DNA from: Parendozoicomonas verongulae
GTDB taxonomy: Bacteria; Pseudomonadota; Gammaproteobacteria; Pseudomonadales; Endozoicomonadaceae
DNA length: 34,319 bases
NCBI RefSeq assembly: GCF_009711465.1
Contig: NZ_SMME01000836.1
Location: 1-34,319 of the forward strand
Direction of reading: 5' to 3'
Under the pieces are notes generated by a model. That model was not told where the DNA came from. It saw only the letters and a list, made by a program, of their open reading frames with translations, and did not search any database. Position numbers and translations under genes: made by a program. Positions 18,449 to 28,113 of the stretch are shown piece by piece (within the stretch, counting starts at the first letter, position 1; each line of letters opens with the position of its first letter).

Positions 18449-18477
18449 GGTCTGAGCCCTGGACAAAAGATCAGACC
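18449..18477 (-). terminator. Hairpin between smc and zipA
   Basis: A 7-bp stem GGTCTGA / TCAGACC with a 15-nt loop starts 27 nt after the smc stop. A shorter stem GAGTCC/GGACTC lies at 18408-18422. Neither has a U run, so they are more likely attenuating or processing structures within an smc-zipA-ligA transcript. Confidence 0.4.
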
Positions 18478-18503
18478 GACATTTTTACTCACTGCTTATC
18501 CCA

Positions 18504-21500
18504 CTACAACGCAGCCATAGCTGCCGCCTGTTCAATATCTACAGAAACCGGTCGGGAAACACCGGGCTCGTGCATGGTCACACCAATCAGCTGGTTCGCA
18601 GCTTCCATGGCAATTTTATTGTGGGAGATATAAATAAATTGTACCTTGGCGGACATCTCCTCAACCATGCGGGCATACCGGCCTACGTTCGCATCATCCA
18701 GCGGCGCGTCCACCTCATCCAGCATACAGAACGGCGATGGATTCAGCTGGAAGATTGCAAATACCAGAGCAATGGCCGTTAACGCCTTCTCACCGCCGGA
18801 GAGCAGATGAATGGTGCTGTTCTTCTTGCCCGGAGGTTGCGCCATAATTGTGACACCGGTATTCAGCAGATCATCACCGGTCAGCTCCAGATACGCCTGA
18901 CCACCACCAAACACCCGGGGGAAGAGTTCACGCAAACCACTGTCTACCTTATCGAAAGTGGCCTTAAATCGGCTACGGGTTTCCCGATCAATACGACGAA
19001 TGGCGTTTTCCAAGGTACCCAGCGCGTCCTGCAGATCGTCATTCTGGGAGTCCAGATAACGCTTTCGTTCTGACTGCTGTTCATACTCTTCAATAGCAGC
19101 GAGGTTGATTGCACCCAATCGCTGGATTTTAGCTTCCAGACGAGATAAATCCTCTTCCCAAACAGATTCTTTTGCATCATCCGGAAGATTGGAAAGAACC
19201 GTTTGCAAATCAAAACCATCATCCTGCAGCTGTTCCTGCAAAGTGGTGCGACGCACCTGCAGGGTTTGCCAGTCAATGCGCAGCTTTTCCAGACGCTCAC
19301 GAACAGCCTGAGCTTCCTGCTCGGCACCGGTACGACCGCGTTCATGTTCGCGAAGAGTATGCTCCACATTTTCTAACTGACGACGGGACTCGTTCATCTG
19401 CTCTTCGATCACCAGCCGGTTATCCAGCAGCTCTTCGAGTTCCATCTGCAGATCATCCGTTGGCTCATCGCTATCAGAGAGAGAGAGACGCAGCTGTTCG
19501 ATACGCTCCTGATGGCGCTCACGCTGAGATTCCAGACGGACAATACCCTGCTCCATAGACTCGCGACGGCTAGCCAGACTGTGCTGGCGCAGGGAGAGCT
19601 GATGGGCCGCATCTTTGCTGTGACGGGCCATCTGGCGAATGCGATCCAGCGCCGCCCGCACGTCATCTCGCTCCAGCAGCAGCTCTTCGCGACGACCTTC
19701 ATCTTCTTCCATCCGATCCAACGCGTCCTGCAAACGCAGGCGGGATTCGGAAAGATTTTTCTGTTCAACCTGGCTCTGTTGCTCCGCCTCGGCAATTTCT
19801 TCCAGCAGGCGGTTACGGCGCAGGCTTTCCTGCTCCTGCTTCACCTGTCGGGCACCGAGGTCAGCCTTCACTTCACTCTGGCGAGCGGCCAAAGTTGTCA
19901 ACTGTCGTTGGCTTTCTTCTCGATCAGTTTCCAGACGCTCCACATTTTCACGCCCCTCTTCCAGAGACATGCGCAGGTTTTCTTCCTTTTCAGCCAGCGC
20001 TTCAAGGTCGATGATCAGCTGCTCCAGCTCCTGCTGACGAGCCAATACACCAGCACTGGCATCGCTATCATTCGCTACACGGAGCCATTCACGACCGAGC
20101 CAGATACCGTCACGGGTAATCACTGACTCACCGGGAGCCAGCGTGGCGCGAATCCCCATAGCCTGATCGAGGGAATCTGCGGCATAAATACCCACCAGCA
20201 AATCACCTGTACCACCGGCGTAATCACCAAGCCATGGGAGCTGACCGCCGGGTTGCTGAACGGTGACATGTTCGCCACTCAGGAAGGTCAGGTTCGCCTG
20301 TTCCAGCTCACTTGAGCCGGTAGCCAGCTCATCAAAAAAGCCATCAAAGCCTTCTACGCACACCGCTTGTAAAGTATCGCCAAGAACCGTTTCCACGGCT
20401 GTTTCCCAGCCACTGGACACCTGCAATTGCTCAGCCAGACGAGGCTGATTCGCCAAACCTTTTTGCTTCAGCCAGCGCAAGCCACCTTCGCCCTGATCCA
20501 GTGCAGCCTGTTGCAGAGCGTCCAGAGACGCGCGACGGCCACGGGATTCGTTCAATAACCGACTGCAGGCAGAACGTTCCTGCTCAAGCGCCGTCAGAGT
20601 CTGACGTTGTTCACGAATATCATCCTGCAGTGTATCACGACGCTCTTGCAGTTCTTCGGATTGAAAGCTCAGTTCTGCCAGCTCCTCGTGCAGGGGCTCC
20701 AGCTCTTCATCAGCACTTATGGCCTGCAGGCCTGCAAGCTCCTCTTTCTGGCGGGCAAGGCGTTCTCCCATGCGATCGAGAGCCAGCTCCAGATGCTGGA
20801 TACGGGACTGCTCAACTTCTGCGACACGACGGGGCTCACTGGACTGCTGGTTAAAGGCATCCCAGGTCTGCTGCCATGTGTGCATGCTCTGCTCGGCATT
20901 TTCCAGAGCTTCAGCCTGTTCCTCTTCTCCGGCCGTAGCCAGTTCCAATTCTGGCTCAATGCTCTGCAGCTCTTCATCCAGATCCGCCAGCATTTGCTTA
21001 TCGGATTCCAGTTGCAGGCGGTTTTCCTGAGCGGCTTGCTCAGCTTCCTGCAGGTCTCGGGTGAGCTGCCCGGCACGTTCCCGCTTGTGGGTAATGGTCT
21101 GTTCCAGACGGGTGATTTCGTTGCCGGTGGCGTAAAAGCGCCCCTGCACCGTCTGAAAAGCGTCACCTAACTCGATCTGCTGCTGACGGAGTTTTTCGAT
21201 ATCGCTGTCGCTGGAACGTTGTTTGGCAATCGCCGCTTCCAGTTGAATCTCAAACTCCCGAATAGCGGAAGCCTGAGCTTCGGCACCCATATTCACGGTT
21301 TGCCAGCGCAGAGCGTGGAGCTGGGCTTTCTTGACCCGCTCATCCTGCTTGTACTCTTTATAGCGAGCGGCCGCTTCTGCCTGACGCTTCAGGTGAGAGA
21401 GCTGACGTTCCAGTTCTTCCCGCAGGTCAGTAAGGCGCTCCAGATTCTCTGTGGTTCGGCGGATACGGTTTTCCGTTTCCCGACGACGCTCTTTGTAGCG

Positions 21501-22013
21501 GGAAATACCTGCCGCCTCTTCAATGAAAACACGCAGTTCCTCAGGCTTGGATTCGATCAGATTGGAAACAATCCCCTGACTGATAATGGAGTAACTGCGA
21601 GGCCCAAGACCAGTGCCCAGAAAGATATCCATAATATCTTTCCGGCGACATTTGCTGCCATTCAGGAAGTAGGTATTGGCGGAATCACTGGTCAGACGAC
21701 GCTTAATGGATATTTCATTAAACGCAGCATACTCGCCGGTAATACGGCCTGCGTTATTATCGAAAACCAGTTCCACTTGAGCATAACTGGCAGGCTTTCG
21801 GGAATTAGAGCCTTTGAAGATAACGTCGGTAATGGATTCTCCCCGCAGGTTTTTCGCGGAAGATTCACCCATTACCCAGCGTACAGCATCGATAATATTC
21901 GATTTGCCGCAGCCATTGGGGCCAACAACACCACACATGTTGCTGGGAAAATAGACAGTAGTCGGGTCCACAAAGGATTTGAACCCGGCCAGTTTGATAC
22001 ATTTGAGACGCAT
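18504..22013 (-). CDS. smc: Chromosome partition protein SMC
   Basis: SMC is the condensin-like ATPase that organises and helps segregate chromosomes. The 1169-aa product is full length: N-terminal Walker A GPNGCGKSN (31-39) after GFKSFVDPT, long coiled-coil arms, a central hinge (roughly 510-660, around VETVLGDTLQAVCVEG), and the C-terminal ATPase half with signature LLSGGEKALTAIAL and Walker B FCMLDEVDAPLDDANV, then FIYISHNKIAMEAANQLIGVTM. AAGGG precedes the ATG. Having SMC rather than MukB fits Pseudomonas/Oceanospirillales-type gammaproteobacteria. It heads the smc-zipA-ligA cluster. Confidence 0.98.
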   Translation of the reverse strand: MRLKCIKLAGFKSFVDPTTVYFPSNMCGVVGPNGCGKSNIIDAVRWVMGESSAKNLRGESITDVIFKGSNSRKPASYAQVELVFDNNAGRITGEYAAFNEISIKRRLTSDSANTYFLNGSKCRRKDIMDIFLGTGLGPRSYSIISQGIVSNLIESKPEELRVFIEEAAGISRYKERRRETENRIRRTTENLERLTDLREELERQLSHLKRQAEAAARYKEYKQDERVKKAQLHALRWQTVNMGAEAQASAIREFEIQLEAAIAKQRSSDSDIEKLRQQQIELGDAFQTVQGRFYATGNEITRLEQTITHKRERAGQLTRDLQEAEQAAQENRLQLESDKQMLADLDEELQSIEPELELATAGEEEQAEALENAEQSMHTWQQTWDAFNQQSSEPRRVAEVEQSRIQHLELALDRMGERLARQKEELAGLQAISADEELEPLHEELAELSFQSEELQERRDTLQDDIREQRQTLTALEQERSACSRLLNESRGRRASLDALQQAALDQGEGGLRWLKQKGLANQPRLAEQLQVSSGWETAVETVLGDTLQAVCVEGFDGFFDELATGSSELEQANLTFLSGEHVTVQQPGGQLPWLGDYAGGTGDLLVGIYAADSLDQAMGIRATLAPGESVITRDGIWLGREWLRVANDSDASAGVLARQQELEQLIIDLEALAEKEENLRMSLEEGRENVERLETDREESQRQLTTLAARQSEVKADLGARQVKQEQESLRRNRLLEEIAEAEQQSQVEQKNLSESRLRLQDALDRMEEDEGRREELLLERDDVRAALDRIRQMARHSKDAAHQLSLRQHSLASRRESMEQGIVRLESQRERHQERIEQLRLSLSDSDEPTDDLQMELEELLDNRLVIEEQMNESRRQLENVEHTLREHERGRTGAEQEAQAVRERLEKLRIDWQTLQVRRTTLQEQLQDDGFDLQTVLSNLPDDAKESVWEEDLSRLEAKIQRLGAINLAAIEEYEQQSERKRYLDSQNDDLQDALGTLENAIRRIDRETRSRFKATFDKVDSGLRELFPRVFGGGQAYLELTGDDLLNTGVTIMAQPPGKKNSTIHLLSGGEKALTAIALVFAIFQLNPSPFCMLDEVDAPLDDANVGRYARMVEEMSAKVQFIYISHNKIAMEAANQLIGVTMHEPGVSRPVSVDIEQAAAMAAL

Positions 22014-22153
22014 CGAGCCCTTATTTTATCCTGTTATCATGACAGTCATGAATCCTCTGGCTGTCAGCACCAACTCCATGGTACCCCCGACGCTCTTTTG
22101 TACGGCGCAGCCAAAAATCAGGGTATTGTAAAGCTACGTCTCTCATTAAAACA

Positions 22154-22181
22154 GTTATGCTTTCCGAAATGCAACTTTCAA
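22154..22181 (-). promoter_or_regulatory. Candidate sigma-70 promoter for smc
   Basis: On the minus strand TTGAAA (22181-22176) is followed after 16 bp by CATAAC (22159-22154), in the 182-bp gap between the ccmI stop and the smc start. The match is moderate and the assignment is tentative. Confidence 0.35.
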
Positions 22182-22195
22182 CTGTGACACTATAG

Positions 22196-23419
22196 TTACA
22201 CATCTTTTGGCAGGACAATAACGTTAGCCTGCTCGCCGGCCCCCACTTCGATACTCTTTGTCACGCCTTCATAATCTGGTTTCATCACATTTCCGGTGAG
22301 CGAAATCCTTACTACCACATCCACTTTCTGATGCTCAGTGAGAGTAACACCCGCTATCATCGGCTCAGCATTAGCCAACTCAAAGGTACCCGGCAGGTCG
22401 GCCATGGTTAACGGCATAATCACCAACGGCATAGGAGAATCCACCGAGCGAGCATATACGAACACTCGGGCACTGGCGGGAATCTGTTCAACAGTTTTGT
22501 CCAGCGATACACGAACCTTAAGGGATTTATTTGGCTCGACTGCAGCCTCTCCTTCAGGCTCGATACCCAGTTCCTGTTGCGCTCTGGCAATGCCAGCCTT
22601 TAATGCCTGACGTGCGGTTGGGTCAGACGTCAATGCCAACAGAGTCTTCCACGCCCGTACGACTGTTTTGTAGTCACCCGATTCAAAAGCGGCGATACCC
22701 TCCAGACCCAGAGCCGTGGTATTTTCAGGCGCCATCCGCAGTGCCTGCTTGATCAACCCCTCAATGAGCGGGTTCATCTGGTTGTCATTTGACAGATATA
22801 ACGCCTGCGCCTGCTGTGCCAAAGGTTCCCCCTGCTGACCACCGGTTTGCTTTACGATAATGCCGTAATGCTCTGCCGCTTCTGCATAACGGCCAGAAGA
22901 CATATAAAAGCCTGCCAACTCAAAGCGGGTGCGGTAATCATTCGGCCACCGTTCAACAATACTTTCCATTGCCGACATTCCCTCGGCTGAGCTATGGGCA
23001 CTGGCCAGTGCATTAATAGCAGCGGTTTGTTCCAGTTGATCTGTAGCTCCCAGCTTGTAGTAAAGTCCAATAGCAAGCACTGGTATAAAGGCAGCTAATA
23101 CCAGCGGTATTGCAAGGCCGCTTGTTTTTGGGCTCTGCTGCCCCTGATCCTTCAAACCGTCAAGATCATCCAGCAGATTCTGCTCCAGCTCGGCCTTATG
23201 GTTTTCAAACTCCTCTTGTGAATACTGCCCGGATTCATAGCGAGACTTTAAATCCGCAAGCTGCTCCCGGCGCACATTCAGGTTGACCTGTTCAATATTC
23301 TGAATATCGTCAGCAGGAGGATTACGCCGAAAATGCACAAGCGGCAGACAGACAAACAGCAGCGCTAATACAATCAGCGCAACCGCACCAAACCAGAACA
23401 GGGTGACTGACTCGTTCAT
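22196..23419 (-). CDS. ccmI: Cytochrome c maturation protein CcmI
   Basis: CcmI presents apocytochrome c to the CcmFH heme ligase. The 407-aa product has an N-terminal membrane helix (LFWFGAVALIVLALLFVCLPLV), a cytoplasmic leucine-zipper-like segment (VNLNVRREQLADLKSRYESG), a second helix (SGLAIPLVLAAFIPVLAIGLYYKLG), and a periplasmic TPR region (YRTRFELAGFYMSSGRYAEAAEHYGIIV). The C-terminal part resembles the beta-rich CcmI extension (VRVSLDKTVEQIPASARVFVYAR). It overlaps ccmH by ATGA and is the last ccm gene. Confidence 0.93.
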   Translation of the reverse strand: MNESVTLFWFGAVALIVLALLFVCLPLVHFRRNPPADDIQNIEQVNLNVRREQLADLKSRYESGQYSQEEFENHKAELEQNLLDDLDGLKDQGQQSPKTSGLAIPLVLAAFIPVLAIGLYYKLGATDQLEQTAAINALASAHSSAEGMSAMESIVERWPNDYRTRFELAGFYMSSGRYAEAAEHYGIIVKQTGGQQGEPLAQQAQALYLSNDNQMNPLIEGLIKQALRMAPENTTALGLEGIAAFESGDYKTVVRAWKTLLALTSDPTARQALKAGIARAQQELGIEPEGEAAVEPNKSLKVRVSLDKTVEQIPASARVFVYARSVDSPMPLVIMPLTMADLPGTFELANAEPMIAGVTLTEHQKVDVVVRISLTGNVMKPDYEGVTKSIEVGAGEQANVIVLPKDV

Positions 23420-23916
23420 TCGGCTCTCCCTGTAGAATCTTTCTCATCCAGCATCTGACGAACCACATCCAGCTTGCTTTGATGCTCCTCATCGAGGTCT
23501 TCGTCGTATCCATCCCGTGAACGGGAGCGCAGAACAATGGTACCAAGAACCAAAACACCAATCACACCAAAGGCAATAGGCCCATACCAGAGCCACTGGG
23601 TTTTGCCGGTTGTTTTCGGGCGGTAGAGAACAAACTCTCCGTAACGATCCACCATAAAGTCCACAATTTGCTGATCGCTTTCACCACTCTCCAGCTTTTG
23701 ATACACAATGCTGCGCAGGTCGTTAGCGATGGGTGCATTAGAGCCTGCGATGCTCTGACCATCACATTTGGGGCAACGCAGCTCCTCTGTCAGCACTTTG
23801 AAGCGATCCTGCGTGTCCTGATCTGTAAAAGTAAATGTGTCGATCGCGGCCAGTACCATCACCGAAAACAGCAATGACATCACCAGAACCACGAGTTGAG
23901 AGGCCTGTTTTCTCAC
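23416..23916 (-). CDS. ccmH: Cytochrome c maturation protein CcmH (thiol-disulfide reductant)
   Basis: A periplasmic, membrane-anchored oxidoreductase that keeps the heme-binding cysteines of apocytochrome c reduced. The 166-aa product has a signal peptide, the hallmark LRCPKC (Cys48 and Cys51), the SGSNAP-like SIAGSNAPIANDLRSIVYQKL helix region, and a C-terminal membrane helix (LWYGPIAFGVIGVLVLGTIVL). It is the short form, with CcmI separate, unlike the fused E. coli protein. The start is GTG, forming a GTGA overlap with ccmG. Confidence 0.95.
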   Translation of the reverse strand: MRKQASQLVVLVMSLLFSVMVLAAIDTFTFTDQDTQDRFKVLTEELRCPKCDGQSIAGSNAPIANDLRSIVYQKLESGESDQQIVDFMVDRYGEFVLYRPKTTGKTQWLWYGPIAFGVIGVLVLGTIVLRSRSRDGYDEDLDEEHQSKLDVVRQMLDEKDSTGRAE

Positions 23917-24455
23917 TTCTTTCCCTCCCGTTCTTGATTCAGTTGAGCCAGAATGGGTTCAAAGATGTCATTCCAGACACGTGCATTCACTTCCCCCTCG
24001 TGTTTGTAACGAATCACACCATCGGCATCCACAAGAAAGGTTTCCGGAGCACCGCGTACACCCAGATCAATACCGAGACGACCATCCGCATCCACAAAGT
24101 TGGTGCGATATGGATCCCCCAGCTTGTTCAGCCAGGCGATGGCTTTGTCGCCTTCATCCTTGTAGTTCATACCAAAGATCACTACCCCTTGTTCAGCCAG
24201 CTCCAGCAGGTAAGGATGCTCAGCATAACAGGTAGGACACCAACTCCCCCAGACATTCACCAATGAGACTTGCCCTTTGAGAATGCCTTCCGTCAAAGTC
24301 GTGCCTGGCTCTTCCAGGGATGGCAAGGAGAACACCGGAAATGGTTTGGCAATCAGCGCCGAAGGTACAGTGTCATCCAACGACAACCCACGAAAAAACA
24401 GAACCCCCAACGCCATCAATACCAGCAATGGTAACAACAGAAATACACGCTTCAT
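23913..24455 (-). CDS. ccmG: Thiol:disulfide interchange protein CcmG/DsbE
   Basis: Periplasmic thioredoxin-fold reductant of the Ccm system. The 180-aa product has an N-terminal membrane anchor (VFLLLPLLVLMALGVLFF), PFPVFSLPSL, and the redox site WGSWCPTC (Cys73 and Cys76), followed by the cis-proline segment RGAPETFLVDADGVI. It starts 11 nt after ccmF and overlaps ccmH. Confidence 0.96.
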   Translation of the reverse strand: MKRVFLLLPLLVLMALGVLFFRGLSLDDTVPSALIAKPFPVFSLPSLEEPGTTLTEGILKGQVSLVNVWGSWCPTCYAEHPYLLELAEQGVVIFGMNYKDEGDKAIAWLNKLGDPYRTNFVDADGRLGIDLGVRGAPETFLVDADGVIRYKHEGEVNARVWNDIFEPILAQLNQEREGKK

Positions 24456-24466
24456 TCACACACCGG

Positions 24467-26479
24467 TTAACTGGTTATTATTCCCTGAGGAGCTGAAGCT
24501 TCCCCTTTATTTTTTCCTGAACCCTTTCCTGTAATTGCACGACGACGGACAGACATGCGATAGCGCTTGTCCATCACAGCCAGCGCACCACCAATAGACA
24601 TAAAAATAGAACCCAGCCAGATCCAGCGCACAAAGGCTTTGAACTGTACTCTTATCGCCCAGGCGCCGTTTCCAAGGTCTTCCCCCAGTGCCGCATAAAG
24701 ATCACGGAATAACCCCGGATCAATAGCTGCCTCAGTCATGACGGAACCCGAGACGTTATAAAAACGCTTCTCAGGGTGCATCAACGCAACTTGCTTATCC
24801 TCGTAAAACACCCGCAGAGTGCCGTAGTCGGAGATATAGTTGGGTCCACGGACTTTGCGTACACCTTCAAAACGGAATTCGTACCCCTTCAAAGTCGTCA
24901 CATCACCGGGAGCCATTCGCAGATCCTGCTCATGGCTGTCCACTGTGACCATCAGTACACCCACCATGGAGACTGCCAGGCCAATATGGGCAATATGCAT
25001 TCCCCATACACTGCGAGGAATCGTTTTCAATCCCTCAACCAATGAGCTCTGATTACGGCAACGGTTCAAAATCGCTTTCACCGAAGCCAATGTAATCCAG
25101 AATACCAGCGTCATAGTGATCAAAACGCGAACATGGAACTCCCCCTGATCTACAAACATCCATACCATACCCAGCACAATAGAGGCCATAGCTGCCCAGC
25201 GTAGCTGCTGCATCAGGTAACCAGCAGTGTTGTTTTTCCAGCGAGCAGTGACTCCCACACCCAGCGTCAGTGCCAGAAGCAGCGTCATCGGAACGAAGGA
25301 GGCGTTAAAGAAAGGAGGCCCTACAGAAATTTTACCCAGTCCCAAAGCATCAATAGCCAGAGGATACAGAGTTCCCAACAGTACAACGGCACAGGCGCTG
25401 GTAAGAATAATATTATTGATCAGCAGGAAAGTTTCCAGAGACAGTGGCTTGAACCCACTCTTGCTTTTCACAACCGGTGCACGCAGCGCAAACAGCAATA
25501 ATGAACTGCCCACAACGACGATAAGAAACGCAAGAATAAATGCCCCTCGGGTTGGATCGGTGGCAAATGCATGCACCGAAGTCAGCACACCAGAGCGCAC
25601 CAGGAAGGTACCCAGCAAACTTAAGGAGAAGGCGCTAATAGCCAGCAGTACTGTCCAGCTCTTCAACAGCCCGCGTTTCTCTGATACTGCCAGAGAGTGA
25701 ATCAGGGCAGTGCCCACCAGCCATGGCATAAAGGAAGCATTTTCCACCGGGTCCCAGAACCACCAGCCTCCCCAGCCTAGCTCGTAGTAGGCCCACCAGC
25801 TGCCCAGTGCGATACCCAGTGTGAGGAAAACCCAGGCGATTACCGTCCATGGGCGACTCCACCGCGCCCAGGCAGCATCCAGTCGTCCACCCATCAGTGC
25901 AGCAATAGCAAAGGCGAAAGCCACGGAGAATCCCACATACCCCATATACAACATGGGGGGGTGAACAATCAGACCGAAATCTTGCAGCAAAGGGTTCAAG
26001 TCACTGCCGTCAGCCGGCGGGTAGGGCAGGATACGTGTGAACGGATTCGAGGTGAGCAGCATGAACAGCTGAAATCCAATACTCACCAGCCCCATGACCG
26101 ACAGCACTCGGGCAAGCACAACCAACGGCAATTCACGGGAAAAAATCGCAACGGCCAGTGTCCAGCCGCACAGGATCAGGCCCCATAAAAGGAGAGAGCC
26201 TTCGTGCCCCCCCCACACAGCACTGACTTTGTAAACCACAGGCAACTGGCTGTTAGAGTTGTTGGCGACATAAGCAACGGAGAAGTCATCCCCAACAAAT
26301 GCCTGTACCAGCACAAGGAAAGCCAGCATCATAAACACAAACTGTCCGGCAGCCAGCGGACGCGCCAGTGCCTGCCAGCTACGCTGGCCTGTGAGGGTGC
26401 CGATAAGCGGCAAAGTTCCCAGTAATGTAGCCAGACAAAGCGCTAGTATCAGGGCCAGCTGCCCTAACTCGGGCATCAT
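24467..26479 (-). CDS. ccmF: Heme lyase CcmF
   Basis: The core of the heme ligation complex, transferring heme from holo-CcmE to apocytochrome c. The 670-aa polytopic protein has normal length and shows the WWD domain (ELGWGGWWFWDPVENASFMPWL), with conserved histidines around VHPPMLYMGYVGF and WGGHEGSLLLWGL, and many membrane segments. The periplasmic domain near the C-terminus contains EKRFYNVSGSVMTEAAIDPGL, a typical CcmF region. ATGA overlap with ccmE. Confidence 0.98.
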   Translation of the reverse strand: MMPELGQLALILALCLATLLGTLPLIGTLTGQRSWQALARPLAAGQFVFMMLAFLVLVQAFVGDDFSVAYVANNSNSQLPVVYKVSAVWGGHEGSLLLWGLILCGWTLAVAIFSRELPLVVLARVLSVMGLVSIGFQLFMLLTSNPFTRILPYPPADGSDLNPLLQDFGLIVHPPMLYMGYVGFSVAFAFAIAALMGGRLDAAWARWSRPWTVIAWVFLTLGIALGSWWAYYELGWGGWWFWDPVENASFMPWLVGTALIHSLAVSEKRGLLKSWTVLLAISAFSLSLLGTFLVRSGVLTSVHAFATDPTRGAFILAFLIVVVGSSLLLFALRAPVVKSKSGFKPLSLETFLLINNIILTSACAVVLLGTLYPLAIDALGLGKISVGPPFFNASFVPMTLLLALTLGVGVTARWKNNTAGYLMQQLRWAAMASIVLGMVWMFVDQGEFHVRVLITMTLVFWITLASVKAILNRCRNQSSLVEGLKTIPRSVWGMHIAHIGLAVSMVGVLMVTVDSHEQDLRMAPGDVTTLKGYEFRFEGVRKVRGPNYISDYGTLRVFYEDKQVALMHPEKRFYNVSGSVMTEAAIDPGLFRDLYAALGEDLGNGAWAIRVQFKAFVRWIWLGSIFMSIGGALAVMDKRYRMSVRRRAITGKGSGKNKGEASAPQGIITS

Positions 26480-26982
26480 GACTTCTGCTCCGGTGCAAGT
26501 GTTCCTTTTGTATTGACCGAGCGATACCCTTCGCTCTTTTCTGAGTAGTTCTTTCCGGAATGAGCCTTATCAATGGCATCCTGAACTTCGGGGGGCATAT
26601 AGGTTTCGTCATGTTTGGCCAGCACCTCAGTGGCGTGAAATTCGCCGGTCTTGTCCAGCTCGCCCATGGCAACAATGCCTTGCCCTTCTCGGAACAAGTC
26701 GGGGAGGATGCCGTCATAATGAACAGTGACGACACCTTCACCGTCGGTAATCTGGAAGTTGACCTTCAAACTGCTTTCATCACGTTTAACAGAACCGGGC
26801 ACAACCACACCACCACCACGCATGCGAGTTTCAAGTGGCGCTTCACTCGCTTGCATCTGGGCGGGTGAGAAATAGAGGTTTATATTTTCCTGCAGAGCAG
26901 TAAGAATCAGCCCTGAAGCAATCGCGACACCACAGGCAATAAAGCCCAGCAGCATAAGGCGCTGTTTACGTACGGCTTTCAT
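26476..26982 (-). CDS. ccmE: Heme chaperone CcmE
   Basis: A membrane-anchored periplasmic chaperone that binds heme covalently. The ATG at 26982 (168 aa, MKAVRKQRLM) is chosen because GAGGGG lies 5 nt upstream and it makes an ATGA overlap with ccmD; a GTG two codons earlier is the alternative. It has an N-terminal helix (LLGFIACGVAIASGLILTAL), an OB-fold core (RMRGGGVVVPGSVKRD, VHYDGILPDLFREGQGIV) and the heme-binding HxxxY site in LAKHDETYMPPE (His124, Tyr128). Confidence 0.96.
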   Translation of the reverse strand: MKAVRKQRLMLLGFIACGVAIASGLILTALQENINLYFSPAQMQASEAPLETRMRGGGVVVPGSVKRDESSLKVNFQITDGEGVVTVHYDGILPDLFREGQGIVAMGELDKTGEFHATEVLAKHDETYMPPEVQDAIDKAHSGKNYSEKSEGYRSVNTKGTLAPEQKS

Positions 26983-27200
26983 CGGCACCCCTCACTTTTT
27001 AATTGTTCGTTGCCAATATGCTCTTTACGAACTGTGTCTCTCAGGGCATTTCTCCGAATGGTGCTGGCCAGCCTGCGCCCCTGAAGTACGGGAGAAAGCA
27101 GATTCCACACCAGCACACTCAGGCCAATTCCGTAAGCCGCCCAGACATAGGGTCCATGCCCACCCATGGTGAACAGATCACTTAAACTCTCAAAATACAT
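26979..27200 (-). CDS. ccmD: Heme exporter protein CcmD
   Basis: A small single-helix membrane protein that helps release holo-CcmE from the CcmABC complex. The 73-aa product has FTMGGHGPYVWAAYGIGLSVLVWN, the family signature and helix, and a basic cytoplasmic tail. Its ATG directly follows the ccmC stop (TGAATG) and its stop overlaps ccmE. Confidence 0.92.
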   Translation of the reverse strand: MYFESLSDLFTMGGHGPYVWAAYGIGLSVLVWNLLSPVLQGRRLASTIRRNALRDTVRKEHIGNEQLKSEGCR

Positions 27201-27944
27201 TCAGGAATGCGCCCCCAGTAAAGCTTTGACCCAGGTTGTACGTTGCTCACGGCTGATAATTTCAGCTCTTAATCTAAGCAGGAAAACAAACAGGCTGAAC
27301 AGGTAAAAACCAGCGATAGAGATCAACAGAGGGATCAGCATCTCCATAGCCATGGATGATTCTGTGGTGATTTTTATAGTTGCGCCCTGATGGAGAGTGT
27401 TCCACCAGTCCACCGAAAACTTGATGATAGGAATATTCACCACACCCACCATGGCCAGAATAGCGCAGGCACGGGCTGCTGTTTCCCTGCTGTCTATGGC
27501 CTCACGCAGGGCAATCAGGCCAAGATAGAGGAACAGCAGGATCAGCATGGAGGTCAGCCGTGCATCCCACACCCACCAGGTGCCCCAGGTTGGCTTGCCC
27601 CAGATGGAGCCGCTGATAAGCGCCAAAGCGCAGAATGAAGCGCCTATCGGTGCAAGGCAGCTTACCGCCATATCAGCGAGTTTGATTTTCCAGACAAAAC
27701 CGATGGCAGCAGTCACTGCCAGCCCCACATAAATCGTCATGGCAAGTGAGGCAGATGGTACATGGAGGAAAATAATCCGGTAGCTATTTCCCTGAAGATA
27801 ATCTGGTGGCGTAAACAAAAGCCCCCATGTCAGTCCGGTGACAACCAGAGCCAGTGCCAAAAGACCTACCCAGGGCAGACATTGGCCGCTGAAATCATAA
27901 AACCATTTTGGCGATGACATACGATGGAAGAACGTCCACTTCAT
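27201..27944 (-). CDS. ccmC: Heme exporter protein CcmC
   Basis: Presents heme to CcmE through its periplasmic WWD domain. The 247-aa polytopic protein shows IFLHVPSASLAMTIYVGLAV (first conserved histidine region), WGKPTWGTWWVWDARLTSMLILLFLY (WWD domain) and VDWWNTLHQG (second histidine region). About 146 bp separate it from ccmB, unlike the tight packing elsewhere in the operon, and that gap contains repeats. Confidence 0.97.
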   Translation of the reverse strand: MKWTFFHRMSSPKWFYDFSGQCLPWVGLLALALVVTGLTWGLLFTPPDYLQGNSYRIIFLHVPSASLAMTIYVGLAVTAAIGFVWKIKLADMAVSCLAPIGASFCALALISGSIWGKPTWGTWWVWDARLTSMLILLFLYLGLIALREAIDSRETAARACAILAMVGVVNIPIIKFSVDWWNTLHQGATIKITTESSMAMEMLIPLLISIAGFYLFSLFVFLLRLRAEIISREQRTTWVKALLGAHS

Positions 27945-27960
27945 AGTCGACCGATGCCCC

Positions 27961-28113
27961 TATAAGTATTTATCGCTATTCTAAGGTTTTGGCGCACTTA
28001 GTCTAGAAGCCGAAGCCATATAAGTATTTAAACTATCTCCCGACATTGATACGAATCAAGAAAACTTTCTCTCCTTCTACTTTTTACTGACTATCCACTG
28101 ACACTGATACGAA
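27961..28113. repeat. Two short direct repeats with the same 58-bp offset, ccmB-ccmC gap
   Basis: TATAAGTATTTA occurs at 27961-27972 and again at 28019-28030. Separately, the last bases of ccmB (28090-28113) are repeated with four mismatches in 24 at 28032-28055, including GATACGAA. Both pairs are offset by exactly 58 bp, which suggests a decayed tandem duplication that includes the 3' end of ccmB. Confidence 0.55.

Noticed and set aside
22021-22218. 65-codon minus-strand frame between ccmI and smc
   Set aside because: Overlaps the ccmI end, has no recognisable product or ribosome binding site; the region looks like the smc promoter and leader.
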